Shown: positions 21,708 through 28,977 of the stretch, in pieces
How the letters are laid out: every line of letters starts with the position of its first letter
Position numbering within the stretch: position 1 is the stretch's first letter
Origin: an uncultured Faecalibacterium sp.
Lineage (GTDB): Bacteria > Bacillota > Clostridia > Oscillospirales > Ruminococcaceae
Assembly: GCA_934526125.1 (NCBI GenBank)
Contig: CAKSZU010000021.1
Location: forward strand, 1-28,977
Length of the DNA: 28,977 nucleotides
Direction: 5' to 3'
Translations under genes and position numbers: made by a program
Notes under the pieces: generated by a model
What the model saw: the letters and a program-made list of their open reading frames with translations, nothing else
The model's database searches: none
What the model was told of the DNA's origin: nothing

Positions 21708-22670
21708 TTACCGGTTGACGATGTTCTCGCCGTTTCCGTCCAGCCATGTTTTCAGGTTCCGGGTGGTGATGTCCATCAGGTTCTGCAAAGCCTCCCGGGT
21801 CGTCCACGCAATGTGCGGTGTAAGGACGGCATGGGGCTCGGCCCGCAGGGGGCTGTCCTTGGGCAGTGGCTCTGCGGCAAAGGCATCGGCCCCGTAAAAG
21901 CCCAGCCGGCCGCTGTGGAGGGCCGCTGCCACGGCCTCCTCATCCACCAGCGCGCCCCGGGCCGTGTTCAGCAGGATGGCCCCGGGCTTCATCTTTGCCA
22001 GCGCCCCGGCGTCCACAAGGCCCCGGGTCTTTGGGGTAGCCGGGCAGTGCAGGCTGAGGATGTCGCACTTTTTCAGCAGGGTGTCGTAATCCACGAACTC
22101 CACCCCGTCGGCGGAATATTCCGGCCGGACGGTCCGGGTGCAGACCAGCACCTCCATGCCAAAGGCTCTGGCAATGCGGGCTGACTGCCGCCCGATGCTG
22201 CCGTAGCCGTAGACGCCGAAGGTCTTGCCGTACAGCTCCATCTGGGGCAGAAGGCCGATCTCCTCCGGCACGTCCAGCTGCCAGCAGCCCTGCTTCACGG
22301 CGCGGTTGTACCGCTCGGCGCACTGACAGATGGCCAGCAGCAGGCTGAAAGTCATCTGGGCCACGCTGTAAGTAGAGTAGCCCGGCACGTTGGCCACCGC
22401 CACCCCATGGCGGCGGCAGGCTTCCAGATCCAGATTGTCGGTGCCGGTGGCAATGATGCCGATCCATTTCAGGTCAGGGCACCGGGACAGGATGTTTTCA
22501 TCGATCCGGCACTTGTTCAGCAGGACAATGTCGGCATCCCCGATGCGGGGGGCGATTTCTTCATAGGCCGTGCGGACGTAGCTGACAGTGTCCGGCACCA
22601 GGGCCTTCACCCCGGACCAGTCCAGGTCGCCCGCTTTCATGACATAGCTTTCCAGAATGACAGCTTTCAT
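21708..22670 (-). CDS. D-isomer-specific 2-hydroxyacid dehydrogenase (glycerate dehydrogenase-like)
   Basis: 320 residues. Start ATG at 22670 one base after the sirtuin stop, with GGAGGATTGAG provided by the sirtuin end. NAD(P)-binding Rossmann loop GVYGYGSIG (152-160) followed about 19 residues later by CTRT rather than an acidic residue, so cofactor choice (NAD or NADP) is not clear. Catalytic residues visible: Arg238 in NTARGALVDE, Glu267 in FAAEPL and His286 in TPHIAW. It reduces a 2-keto acid such as hydroxypyruvate or glyoxylate to the D-hydroxy acid; the exact substrate cannot be told. Confidence 0.94.
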   Translation of the reverse strand: MKAVILESYVMKAGDLDWSGVKALVPDTVSYVRTAYEEIAPRIGDADIVLLNKCRIDENILSRCPDLKWIGIIATGTDNLDLEACRRHGVAVANVPGYSTYSVAQMTFSLLLAICQCAERYNRAVKQGCWQLDVPEEIGLLPQMELYGKTFGVYGYGSIGRQSARIARAFGMEVLVCTRTVRPEYSADGVEFVDYDTLLKKCDILSLHCPATPKTRGLVDAGALAKMKPGAILLNTARGALVDEEAVAAALHSGRLGFYGADAFAAEPLPKDSPLRAEPHAVLTPHIAWTTREALQNLMDITTRNLKTWLDGNGENIVNR

Positions 22671-22671
22671 C

Positions 22672-23397
22672 TCAATCCTCCAGCACAACGTCCTCGCTCA
22701 GCACCTGACCGATGGGCTTCGCGATGCACAGGTCTGCTTCCTCGTCGGCCCCGGTGGGCTGCATGTTGATGACCACCAGATGGTTTCCCCGGAAATAGCG
22801 GATGAGCCCCGCCGCCGGGTAGACCACCAGACTGGTGCCCCCGATGATGAGGGTATCCGCCCGCCGGATGGCGCTCACCGCTCCGGAGAGGACCTGTTCG
22901 TCCAGCCCTTCCTCATAGAGGACCACGTCCGGCTTGACGATGCCGCCGCACTTGGGGCAGCGGGGCACCCCGGTGCTGTTGGCAATGAAGTCCGCATCGT
23001 AGAAGGCCCCGCACTTCACGCAGTAGTTGCGCAGGGTGCTGCCGTGGAGCTCGTAGACATTGCGGGACCCGGCCGCCTGATGCAGGCCATCGATGTTCTG
23101 GGTGACCACGGCTTTCAGCCTGCCCTCCCGCTCCAGCTTTGCCAGCCGCAGGTGGGCTGCGTTGGGCTTCGCCCCTTTCACGATGAGCTTATCCCGGTAA
23201 AAGCGGTAGAACTCCTCCGGTTTTTCCTCCCAGAAGGTGTGGCTGAGGATCGTCTCGGGCGGGTAGTCGTATTTCTGGTGGTACAGCCCATCCACGCTGC
23301 GGAAGTCCGGGATGCCGCTCTCGGTGGAAACACCGGCCCCTCCGAAAAATACGATGTTGTTGCTTTCGGCGATGATTTTTTCCAGTGCAGGAACCAT
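22672..23397 (-). CDS. NAD-dependent protein deacylase, sirtuin (Sir2) family
   Basis: 241 residues from ATG 23397 (AAAGGAAG nine bases upstream); an in-frame TTG two codons earlier is too close to the binding site. Rossmann loop GGAGVSTESGIPDFRS (19-34), TQNIDGLH (99-106), catalytic His118 in YELHGS, zinc cysteines 126, 129, 147 and 150 (CVKC, CPKC), and GGTSLVVYPAAGL near 186. It removes acyl groups from lysines using NAD and acts in the cytoplasm. The start HQKYDYPPE after DGLYHQ suggests the bacterial M/U-type class. It is flanked by an NAD(P)H repair enzyme and an NAD-type dehydrogenase, so the operon has a nicotinamide-cofactor theme. No defence-type fused domain is present. Confidence 0.96.
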   Translation of the reverse strand: MVPALEKIIAESNNIVFFGGAGVSTESGIPDFRSVDGLYHQKYDYPPETILSHTFWEEKPEEFYRFYRDKLIVKGAKPNAAHLRLAKLEREGRLKAVVTQNIDGLHQAAGSRNVYELHGSTLRNYCVKCGAFYDADFIANSTGVPRCPKCGGIVKPDVVLYEEGLDEQVLSGAVSAIRRADTLIIGGTSLVVYPAAGLIRYFRGNHLVVINMQPTGADEEADLCIAKPIGQVLSEDVVLED

Positions 23398-23414
23398 ACA
23401 CAAACGCTTCCTTT

Positions 23415-24311
23415 CTATCGATCATTCTCGGCAAAGAGAATGCCCAGTTCTTGAAAAAGATCATGGGGCAGCATCCCGTATTCCCCATGCTTTGCGGCGG
23501 CGCGGTCGGCGGCGGCCCCATGGAGCCAGACGGCGCAGGCGGCGGCCTCAAAGGCAGGCAGGCCGCAGGCCAGCAGAGCGCTGGTCATTCCGGCCAGCAC
23601 GTCCCCGCTGCCGCCCCGGGAAAGCCCCGGGTTGCCGGTGGGGTTCACCCTGCACCGGCCGTCCGGGGCAGCGATGACGGTACGGGCCCCTTTCAGCACC
23701 ACCACCGCGTCCCATTCCCGAGCAAAGCGGAGAGCGGTGCCCTCCCGGTCGGCGTGGATCTCTCCGGCAGGCAGGCCGGTCAGCCGGGCCATCTCGCCGG
23801 GGTGGGGCGTCACGATCAGCTCCCCTTTCGGGTGGGGCAGGCGCTGTCCGGCCCGGAGCAGGTCGGCGGCCGCGTTCAGGCCGTCGGCATCCAGAACTGC
23901 GCTGCCGGGGAACTCCGGCAGCAGCTGCTGCACCAGCGTCCGGGTCTCGGCGGCCCGGGCCGCGCTCTGGGCCGTATAGCCCAGCCCCGGCCCCAGCAGC
24001 AGGGCGGTGGCCTTCTGCCGCCGGATGCGGGGGATGCTCTCCGGCGAGATGCCGCCCTCGGCCCCGGCTTCGCAGGGGCACAGGCAGCACTCAGGCAGAC
24101 GGACCGCTGCGGCGCTCACCACCGGCTCCACGCCGGCCAGCGTCACGATGCCGGCCCCGGTGCGCAGGGCACCCTCCGCGGCCAGAAGCGCTGCGCCCCG
24201 GTAGGACGCACTGCCCGCCACCGCCAGCACTGCCCCGAATGTCCCCTTGTGGGCCTCCCGCGGGCGGCGGGGGATGTTCTGCCAGACAAATTCAGATGAT
24301 GTCGCGACCAT
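23415..24311 (-). CDS. nnrD: ADP/ATP-dependent NAD(P)H-hydrate dehydratase
   Basis: 298 residues from ATG 24311 with GGGGGAGG ten bases upstream; the in-frame GTG at 24320 is too close to that site. Ribokinase-like fold that restores NADH or NADPH from their hydrated damage products. Signatures: GTFGAVLAVAGSASYRGAA (23-41), LLGPGLG (105-111), LDADGLN (140-146), VTPHPGEMARLTG (168-180) and GNPGLSRGGSGDVLAG (226-241) with catalytic Asp237. Only the dehydratase half is encoded; the epimerase half (NnrE/YjeF N-domain) found fused in many bacteria is absent here. Its start overlaps the end of the GTPase-NYN gene, so the two are translationally coupled. Confidence 0.94.
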   Translation of the reverse strand: MVATSSEFVWQNIPRRPREAHKGTFGAVLAVAGSASYRGAALLAAEGALRTGAGIVTLAGVEPVVSAAAVRLPECCLCPCEAGAEGGISPESIPRIRRQKATALLLGPGLGYTAQSAARAAETRTLVQQLLPEFPGSAVLDADGLNAAADLLRAGQRLPHPKGELIVTPHPGEMARLTGLPAGEIHADREGTALRFAREWDAVVVLKGARTVIAAPDGRCRVNPTGNPGLSRGGSGDVLAGMTSALLACGLPAFEAAACAVWLHGAAADRAAAKHGEYGMLPHDLFQELGILFAENDR

Positions 24312-24316
24312 CAGCT

Positions 24317-26914
24317 TCACGCCTCCCCCTGCAGGAATTTGCGGATCTCCTTTTCGGCCTCCTGGACTTCCTGATGGAACATCCGGGCCGAGACCCGGAG
24401 GGCACCGTGGCCCAGGATGATGACCTGTTCCATCCCGTCGGAGGTGGCCACCCGGACCCGGCGTCCCTTGCCGATCTCGTGGGTAACTCGCTCGATGAAC
24501 ATATCCGCGGTCTCCGCTTCTTTGGTATAGACCACATGGATGTTGTGGTACTGCTCGATGCTGCCGGGACTGCCCGGCACCCGGTAGGCATCAAAAACAA
24601 GGATCAGGACGCATTTTTTGAAGCCCTGATAGTTGCACAGGATGTCCATCAGCCGCTTCCGGGCGGCATCCAGACTCTCTTTCGACAGGGCGTTCAGCTC
24701 GTCCCAGGCGAAGATGATGTTGTAGCCGTCCACCAGCAGATACTCCGGGGCGATCTCCCACTGCTCGGCATTGAAATCCGGGCGCTCGGTCTTCTGGGTG
24801 GGGCGGAACGCCGCCAGCGGGTCCCGCTTGATGGGGCCGTAGGTCTGCTCGAAGATCTTCAGCAGCTCGGCATCCTCTTCCAGCGTGGCGCGGTACGCCG
24901 CCATCCGCCGGGGGCGGGCCTGAGCGGTCTCCTCCGGGCGGGCGGTCTTTCCCCAGCCGCTGTCCACGTGCATATAGCTGCGCACCTGATCCCAGGGCAC
25001 CACGAACCCGGCCCCGTGGGAGCAGAACACCGAGTCCGCCGGGTCGTCCAGATCATGTTCCGGCTCATACCCCGCGGCGGCGATGACCTCGGCAGCATTG
25101 TGGCAGGGCCGGTAGCCGTCCAGCGTCAGGGTCAGGTGTCCCCGGCCCCGGGTGTAGCCTACCACCTCCATGGGGTAGCTCCGCATCTCCGAAGCCGGTG
25201 CCGTACCGGTGAGCAGGGCGGTCTGTCCGTCCGGCTCCGTCTCCGGCGGATCAAAGCTGCCGCCCATGTTCTGGATGTCGTTCATGGCGCGGCCCACGTT
25301 CTCCGAGGGCAGTTCCAGCCGGAACGCATACCAGGGCTCCAGCAGCTGGGTTTTGCGGATCCGGTCCGCCATCATCAGGCCCTGCCGGACCGCCCGGTAG
25401 GTTGCCTGCCGGAAATCGCCGCCCTCGGTGTGCTTGAGGTGCGCGCGGCCCGCGATGAGGGTGATTTTCACATCCGTCAGCGGCGCGCCGATGAGGACGC
25501 CGCAGTGCTGCTTTTCTTCCAGATGGGTCAGCACCAGCCGCTGCCAGTTCTTGTCCAGCACTTCTTCCCGGCAGTCGGCGGCAAACTGCATCCCGCTGCC
25601 CCGGGGCAGGGGTTCCAGCTTGAGATGCACCTCGGCATAGTGGCGCAGGGGCTCGTAGTGGCCCACGCCCTCAATGGCCTCGGTGATGGTTTCCTTATAT
25701 AAAATACCGCCGGGGCCGAACCGGACTTCCAGCCCGTACCGCTCCGCCAGCAGGCTTTTCAGCACTTCCAGCTGGATCTCGCCCATCAGCTGGACATGGA
25801 TCTCGCCCAGGGTCTCGTTCCAGACCACATGGAGCTGGGGTTCTTCCTCTTCCAGCCGGTGGAGCTTGCCGAGGGCCGCATGGACGTCCGCCCCCTCGGG
25901 CAGAAGCACCTGATAGCTCAGCACCGGTTCCAGCACCGGGACATCGCTGTCCCGTTCGGCCCCCAGTCCCTCGCCGGGGCGGGCCTTTGTCAGGCCGGTG
26001 ACGGCGCACACCTGCCCGGGGCCGATGCTCTCGGCCAGCATGTACTTTGCACCGGAATACAGCCGCAGCTGGTTGGCCTTTTCGGCCCAGGGTTCCCCGT
26101 CAGCTTCCCCCGTGAGCTGGGCTTTCACCTTCAGCTCCCCGCCGGTGACCCGCAGCCAGGTCAGCCGGGCTCCCTGCTCATCCTGCGAGATCTTGAATAC
26201 TTTTGCCCCGAAGGCTTCCAGCGCCGGGGCGGGCCGGGTGTACCGGTCCAGCCCTTCCAGAAGGGCGTCCACGCCCTCCAGTTTCAGGGCCGAGCCGAAC
26301 CAGCAGGGAAATACATGCCGCCGGGCAATGGCCGGGATCAGATCCGCGTCTGTCACCGCGCCACCGTTCAGCACCGCTTCCATCAACCGCTCGTCACAGA
26401 GGGCCAGCGCCTCGTCCCGGGCCGCCGGGGCCGCCCCGAAGTCCACGAAGCCGTCCCCCAGACGGCGGTTCAGCTGGGTCAGCACCGCCTCCCGCCCCGG
26501 GCCGGGCAGGTCCATCTTGTTGACAAAGACAAAGGCGGGGATGTGATACCGCCGCAGCAGCCGCCAGAGAGTCTCGGTGTGGCTCTGCACCCCGTCGGTG
26601 CCGCTGATGACCAGCACGGCATAGTCCAGTACCTGCAGCGTCCGCTCGGTCTCGGTGGAAAAATCCACATGGCCCGGGGTGTCCAGCAGGGTGATGTCCG
26701 TCTCCCCCGCCCGGAACAGGGCCTGCTTAGAAAAGATGGTGATGCCCCGGGCCTTTTCCAAAGCGTCCGTATCCAGAAAGGCATCCTTGTGGTCCACCCG
26801 GCCCAGCTTCCGGATGGTGCCGGTGCCGTAGAGCATGGCCTCGGAGAGGGTCGTCTTGCCCGAGTCCACATGGGCCAGGATGCCGATGACGATCTTTTTC
26901 TGCGATGTTTCCAT
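24317..26914 (-). CDS. TetM/EF-G-like translational GTPase fused to a C-terminal NYN (YacP/Rae1-type) nuclease domain
   Basis: 865 residues, about 220 longer than TetM-type ribosomal protection proteins. ATG 26914 with GGGGAGAGG. GTPase: G1 AHVDSGKT (14-21), G2 RGIT (56-59), G3 DTPGH (78-82), G4 NKMD (132-135), G5 GSA (207-209). Domains II-III follow (to about 400), then domain IV (AEVHLKLEPLPRGSGMQFA from 427) and domain V (SYPMEVVGYTRGRGHL near 579-594). A joining region (600-720) precedes the NYN domain (724-865): LLVDGYNIIFAW with Asp729, LVFDAYRV with Asp775, KEAETADMFIERV with Asp804 and VATSDGMEQ with Asp826, the usual acidic metal-binding set. NYN proteins of the YacP/Rae1 type cut mRNA in the ribosomal A site, and TetM/EF-G GTPases bind that site. 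I infer GTP-driven delivery of a nuclease to (stalled) ribosomes; tetracycline protection is possible but unproven. Confidence 0.93.
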   Translation of the reverse strand: METSQKKIVIGILAHVDSGKTTLSEAMLYGTGTIRKLGRVDHKDAFLDTDALEKARGITIFSKQALFRAGETDITLLDTPGHVDFSTETERTLQVLDYAVLVISGTDGVQSHTETLWRLLRRYHIPAFVFVNKMDLPGPGREAVLTQLNRRLGDGFVDFGAAPAARDEALALCDERLMEAVLNGGAVTDADLIPAIARRHVFPCWFGSALKLEGVDALLEGLDRYTRPAPALEAFGAKVFKISQDEQGARLTWLRVTGGELKVKAQLTGEADGEPWAEKANQLRLYSGAKYMLAESIGPGQVCAVTGLTKARPGEGLGAERDSDVPVLEPVLSYQVLLPEGADVHAALGKLHRLEEEEPQLHVVWNETLGEIHVQLMGEIQLEVLKSLLAERYGLEVRFGPGGILYKETITEAIEGVGHYEPLRHYAEVHLKLEPLPRGSGMQFAADCREEVLDKNWQRLVLTHLEEKQHCGVLIGAPLTDVKITLIAGRAHLKHTEGGDFRQATYRAVRQGLMMADRIRKTQLLEPWYAFRLELPSENVGRAMNDIQNMGGSFDPPETEPDGQTALLTGTAPASEMRSYPMEVVGYTRGRGHLTLTLDGYRPCHNAAEVIAAAGYEPEHDLDDPADSVFCSHGAGFVVPWDQVRSYMHVDSGWGKTARPEETAQARPRRMAAYRATLEEDAELLKIFEQTYGPIKRDPLAAFRPTQKTERPDFNAEQWEIAPEYLLVDGYNIIFAWDELNALSKESLDAARKRLMDILCNYQGFKKCVLILVFDAYRVPGSPGSIEQYHNIHVVYTKEAETADMFIERVTHEIGKGRRVRVATSDGMEQVIILGHGALRVSARMFHQEVQEAEKEIRKFLQGEA

Positions 26915-26929
26915 TCTGCCCTCTCCCCT

Positions 26930-27349
26930 TTACAGCAGGCTGGCCACCAGCGCCGCCGCCACCAGCGGCAGCCCCAGCACCAGATTGGACAGCAAGCTGC
27001 AGTAGGTGCGCTCCTCCGGCTCCAGCTCCTCGAAGGAGACGATCTTCTCGTCGGCATAGTCGATGATGGAGCGGGTGGCGTGGAACTTTTTCTTTTTGCC
27101 CTGCCCCTTGAACTGGTCCAGCAGGTAGTGGATGGTGACGCCGTCCAGCTTCAGGTAATCGATCCAGGCCCAGATCAGCAGCACCACGCCGCACAGAAAG
27201 CCCGGGGCCTCCCACATGGTGAAGGTCCCGTCGCTGACATAGCGCTCCCACAGCAGCATCAGGACGGCCACGATGGAGGTGCGGGTCACGGTCTTGTAGA
27301 GGACCGGGTGCAACATATAGCGTTTGTACATGGAGATCAGCTTTTTCAT
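26930..27349 (-). CDS. Small membrane protein of unknown function
   Basis: 139 residues, ATG after AAAGGAG. The N-terminus is basic (MKKLISMYKRYMLHPVLYKT). Hydrophobic segments lie at about 22-34, 48-66 and 118-139, with a basic stretch between (QFKGQGKKKKFHATRS). A soluble acidic stretch (DEKIVSFEELEPEERTYCS) precedes the last helix. I do not recognise the family. It heads the minus-strand run and its stop lies 15 bases before the GTPase-NYN start, so the two are probably made together. Predicted topology leaves the basic loop on the cytoplasmic side, where it could touch RNA or the ribosome; that is speculation. Confidence 0.8.
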   Translation of the reverse strand: MKKLISMYKRYMLHPVLYKTVTRTSIVAVLMLLWERYVSDGTFTMWEAPGFLCGVVLLIWAWIDYLKLDGVTIHYLLDQFKGQGKKKKFHATRSIIDYADEKIVSFEELEPEERTYCSLLSNLVLGLPLVAAALVASLL

Positions 27350-27390
27350 GTCGGAGGGCTCCTTTATAACAGAAGAACAGTTTTCATTTT

Positions 27391-27396
27391 ATTGTA
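27391..27396 (-). promoter_or_regulatory. Probable -10 element for the six-gene minus-strand run
   Basis: TACAAT on the minus strand in an AT-rich region about 40 bases before the first start codon. No good -35 at 16-18 bp, so the promoter is only partly supported. The span 27400-27570 otherwise holds no gene that I can support. Confidence 0.45.
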
Positions 27397-27570
27397 GCAT
27401 GGTTTTATGAAAAAAGATAGTAGTCGGCCGGGGCGCAAAATTCTTTGCTTTTGAAGTTTGCCGCCCTGAACGGACAGGGTTCTCTTTCGATTCGTTTCCG
27501 CTTCTCCCGTTTTTCTTTCTTCCGGAAGGCAATTGTTGCCAAATTGTTTCCGATTCATCACTTTATTGCA

Positions 27571-27599
27571 TTGACTTCTTTCCATTGCAGTGCTAAACT
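27571..27599 (+). promoter_or_regulatory. Promoter for the solute-binding protein gene
   Basis: TTGACT (27571-27576), 17 bp, TAAACT (27594-27599). Leader of about 113 bases. Confidence 0.6.
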
Positions 27600-27677
27600 G
27601 TCGGAAGTGCGGCTTTTCCCTTCTCTGTGCATCTTTTGGGGAGAGACGGGCCACACTGCATTCAGAAAAAACGGAAA

Positions 27678-27697
27678 TGCGCAGCTGTGTCTGCGCA
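27678..27697 (+). other. 5'-UTR hairpin before the solute-binding protein gene
   Basis: TGCGCAG-ctgtgt-CTGCGCA, a perfect 7-bp stem ending about 9 bases before the GGGAGG binding site, without a T-run. It may stabilise the mRNA or affect initiation. Confidence 0.6.
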
Positions 27698-27718
27698 AAG
27701 ATCTGGGAGGATCATCCA

Positions 27719-28977
27719 ATGAGCATCAATTTTGATCGCCGCACTTTCCTGAAAGGTGCAGGCGCTGTGGGTGCGGCCAGCCTGCTGGCAGCCTGCGGCG
27801 GCAAGTCCGACAACGGCAGCGGTGCAGCTGCTTCCACCTCCGGCGCTGAGGCCCCCAACACCACCGGTGCCACCCCGCTGAAGGAGTTCATCTCCTTTGA
27901 GAGCGGCAACCGTGAGCTGGAGAGCTGGAATATGCTGTACACCCAGAGGGCTGAGGACGCCAACGTCATCACCAACCTGTGGGACGGCCTGCTGAGCTTC
28001 GACTGCTACGGCAAGGTCGTGCCCGCCATTGCTTCCAGCTGGGAGCACAACGACGATTCCACCGTCTGGACCTTCCACCTGCGCGATGACGTCGATTGGG
28101 TCGATGCCAACGGCGAAGTCAAGGATCACCTGACTTCCAAGGACTTCCTGGTGGGCTTTGAGTGGGTCATGAACGCCTACAAGAACGAGGCCAACAACAC
28201 CTCCATGCCCAACGATACCGTGGTGGGTGCCGCCGACTACTACGCACAGACCAAGGAAGCCGGCGACGCTGCAGCCAGCATGACCTATGAGGACATGCTG
28301 GCTGCCGGTGTGGGCATTGAGGCTCCGGATGATTACACCCTGGTCTTCACCTGCCCCACCCCCTGCCCCTACTTCGACACCGTGGCCGCTTACAACAGCT
28401 TCTACCCCGTCGCTCCCGCCCTGCTCGACGAGCTGGGCATCGAGGGCTTCCGCGGCTGCGACAACACCACCATGTGGTACAACGGCCCGTATGTCGTCGA
28501 GGAGTATATCCAGGGCAACACCAAGAGCTATATCCCCAACCCCAGCTACTACGACGCAGCAAACGTCAGCCGTTTTGAGCGCCTGACCATCACCATGATC
28601 TCCGATGGCTCCATCAGCCTGCAGCTGTACCAGAACCGCGAGCTGGACGAGGTGGACCTGGGCGAGAGCAGCATCACCACCATCCAGGCGGATCCCAGCA
28701 ACGAGTATAACGAGCAGCTGTGCGAGAAGCGCCCCAAGAAGTTCAGCTACTGCTTCATCTTCAACTACGACAAGATGAACGCCGACGGCACCCCCGATGT
28801 GAACTGGAACAAGGCCATCGCCAACAAGGCTTTCCGTCAGTGCTTTTCCAAGGGTCTGGATCTGACCAAGTTCTACGCTCGCTACAACCCCATCAACCCC
28901 CTGAAGTGCGAGAACGACTTCTTTACCATGAGCGGCCTGTGCTACACCACCGACGGCACCGATTACACCAGCCTGGT
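27719..28977 (+). CDS. ABC-type oligopeptide-like solute-binding lipoprotein (SBP family 5), 3' end outside window
   Basis: At least 419 codons; the frame is open to the window edge. ATG with CTGGGAGGATC upstream. The N-terminus has a twin-arginine-type motif DRRTFLKGAG (6-15) followed by the lipobox LLAAC with Cys26, so the mature protein should be lipid-anchored outside the membrane. A Ser/Ala/Thr-rich linker (about 30-50) follows. The body shows family-5 features: LWDGLLSFDCYGKVVPAIASSWEHNDDST, TFHLRDDVDWVDANG, LTSKDFLVGFEWVMN, YNGPYVVEEYIQG and NPSYYDA. It captures peptides or similar substrates for an Opp/Dpp-type importer, whose other genes presumably follow downstream. Codon use is that of a highly expressed gene. 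Confidence 0.93.
   Translation, partial: MSINFDRRTFLKGAGAVGAASLLAACGGKSDNGSGAAASTSGAEAPNTTGATPLKEFISFESGNRELESWNMLYTQRAEDANVITNLWDGLLSFDCYGKVVPAIASSWEHNDDSTVWTFHLRDDVDWVDANGEVKDHLTSKDFLVGFEWVMNAYKNEANNTSMPNDTVVGAADYYAQTKEAGDAAASMTYEDMLAAGVGIEAPDDYTLVFTCPTPCPYFDTVAAYNSFYPVAPALLDELGIEGFRGCDNTTMWYNGPYVVEEYIQGNTKSYIPNPSYYDAANVSRFERLTITMISDGSISLQLYQNRELDEVDLGESSITTIQADPSNEYNEQLCEKRPKKFSYCFIFNYDKMNADGTPDVNWNKAIANKAFRQCFSKGLDLTKFYARYNPINPLKCENDFFTMSGLCYTTDGTDYTSL

Noticed and set aside
22672..23397. Anti-phage sirtuin defence gene
   Set aside because: Stand-alone short sirtuin with catalytic His and four zinc Cys; no fused SLOG, TIR or large effector domain, and neighbours are metabolic.
24317..26914. 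Acquired tetracycline-resistance gene
   Set aside because: Only family resemblance to TetM/TetW. The gene is embedded in a core-like operon with matching base composition, has an extra nuclease domain, and no mobile-element genes are nearby.
27463..27478. CCCTG/CAGGG hairpin as a plus-strand terminator
   Set aside because: Only five pairs, poor T-run and no plus-strand gene upstream that needs it.
27662..28129. Minus-strand open frame at the start of the solute-binding protein gene
   Set aside because: Antisense shadow; the plus frame has signal peptide, lipobox and family-5 motifs.
1..28977. CRISPR array or tandem repeats
   Set aside because: No regularly spaced repeat of 20-40 bases was seen; the only long repeated unit is the two-copy palindromic element.

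Overview
The window looks like a chromosomal segment of a high-GC, low-lipid-A-type Firmicute of the gut Clostridia (Oscillospiraceae; Faecalibacterium or a close relative is my best guess). This is an inference from strong AAGGAGG-type ribosome binding sites, GC-rich codon use, the dapL route to diaminopimelate, the archaeal/eukaryote-type ProS, orphan Na+-pump subunits, and dispersed palindromic repeats of a kind common in that group. Apart from one small AT-richer toxin-antitoxin island, it reads as core genome. No rRNA, tRNA, CRISPR array, prophage or insertion sequence was seen.

Layout. 1-2.9 kb (minus): zapA followed by a U32-family RNA-hydroxylase-like protein, behind a long hairpin-rich leader. 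2.9-7.3 kb (plus): glycogen phosphorylase, terminator, GH13 amylase, together an intracellular alpha-glucan degradation pair. 7.4-9.3 kb (plus): NfeD-SPFH-YhcH operon. 9.3-9.9 kb: YefM/ParE-type toxin-antitoxin pair. 10.0-11.1 kb: a single protein joining an XRE DNA-binding domain, a complete desulfoferrodoxin-type iron domain and a GNAT acetyltransferase. 11.2 kb: dispersed palindromic element. 11.3-12.97 kb (minus): magnesium transporter mgtE behind a leader that encodes a 26-residue peptide and mutually exclusive antiterminator and terminator hairpins. 13.0-14.9 kb (minus): YtrA-type GntR regulator plus two-gene ABC exporter, with an operator overlapping the promoter. 15.0-16.9 kb (minus): acpP and proS. 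17.0-19.1 kb (plus): dapF-dapL, the last steps to meso-diaminopimelate. 19.2-20.8 kb (minus): a sodium-pump decarboxylase beta subunit with a 48-residue OadG-like membrane protein, without carboxyltransferase or biotin subunits, behind a riboswitch-like attenuated leader. 20.8-27.4 kb (minus): a six-gene run made of a small membrane protein, a TetM/EF-G-like GTPase fused to a NYN nuclease domain, NAD(P)H-hydrate dehydratase, sirtuin, D-2-hydroxyacid dehydrogenase and an aldose-1-epimerase-like protein. 27.6 kb to the end (plus): start of a family-5 oligopeptide-type solute-binding lipoprotein, cut by the window edge.

Most striking points: (1) the translational GTPase-NYN fusion, which has the parts to bring an mRNA or rRNA nuclease to the ribosomal A site; (2) the mgtE leader, a candidate translation-coupled Mg2+ attenuator; (3) the leader of the Na+-pump gene, where an 8-bp P1 helix competes with a terminator and sequence landmarks resemble the yybP-ykoY riboswitch; (4) the XRE-desulfoferrodoxin-GNAT triple fusion. 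All structural and functional statements are from reading the sequence; no searches or folding programs were run.
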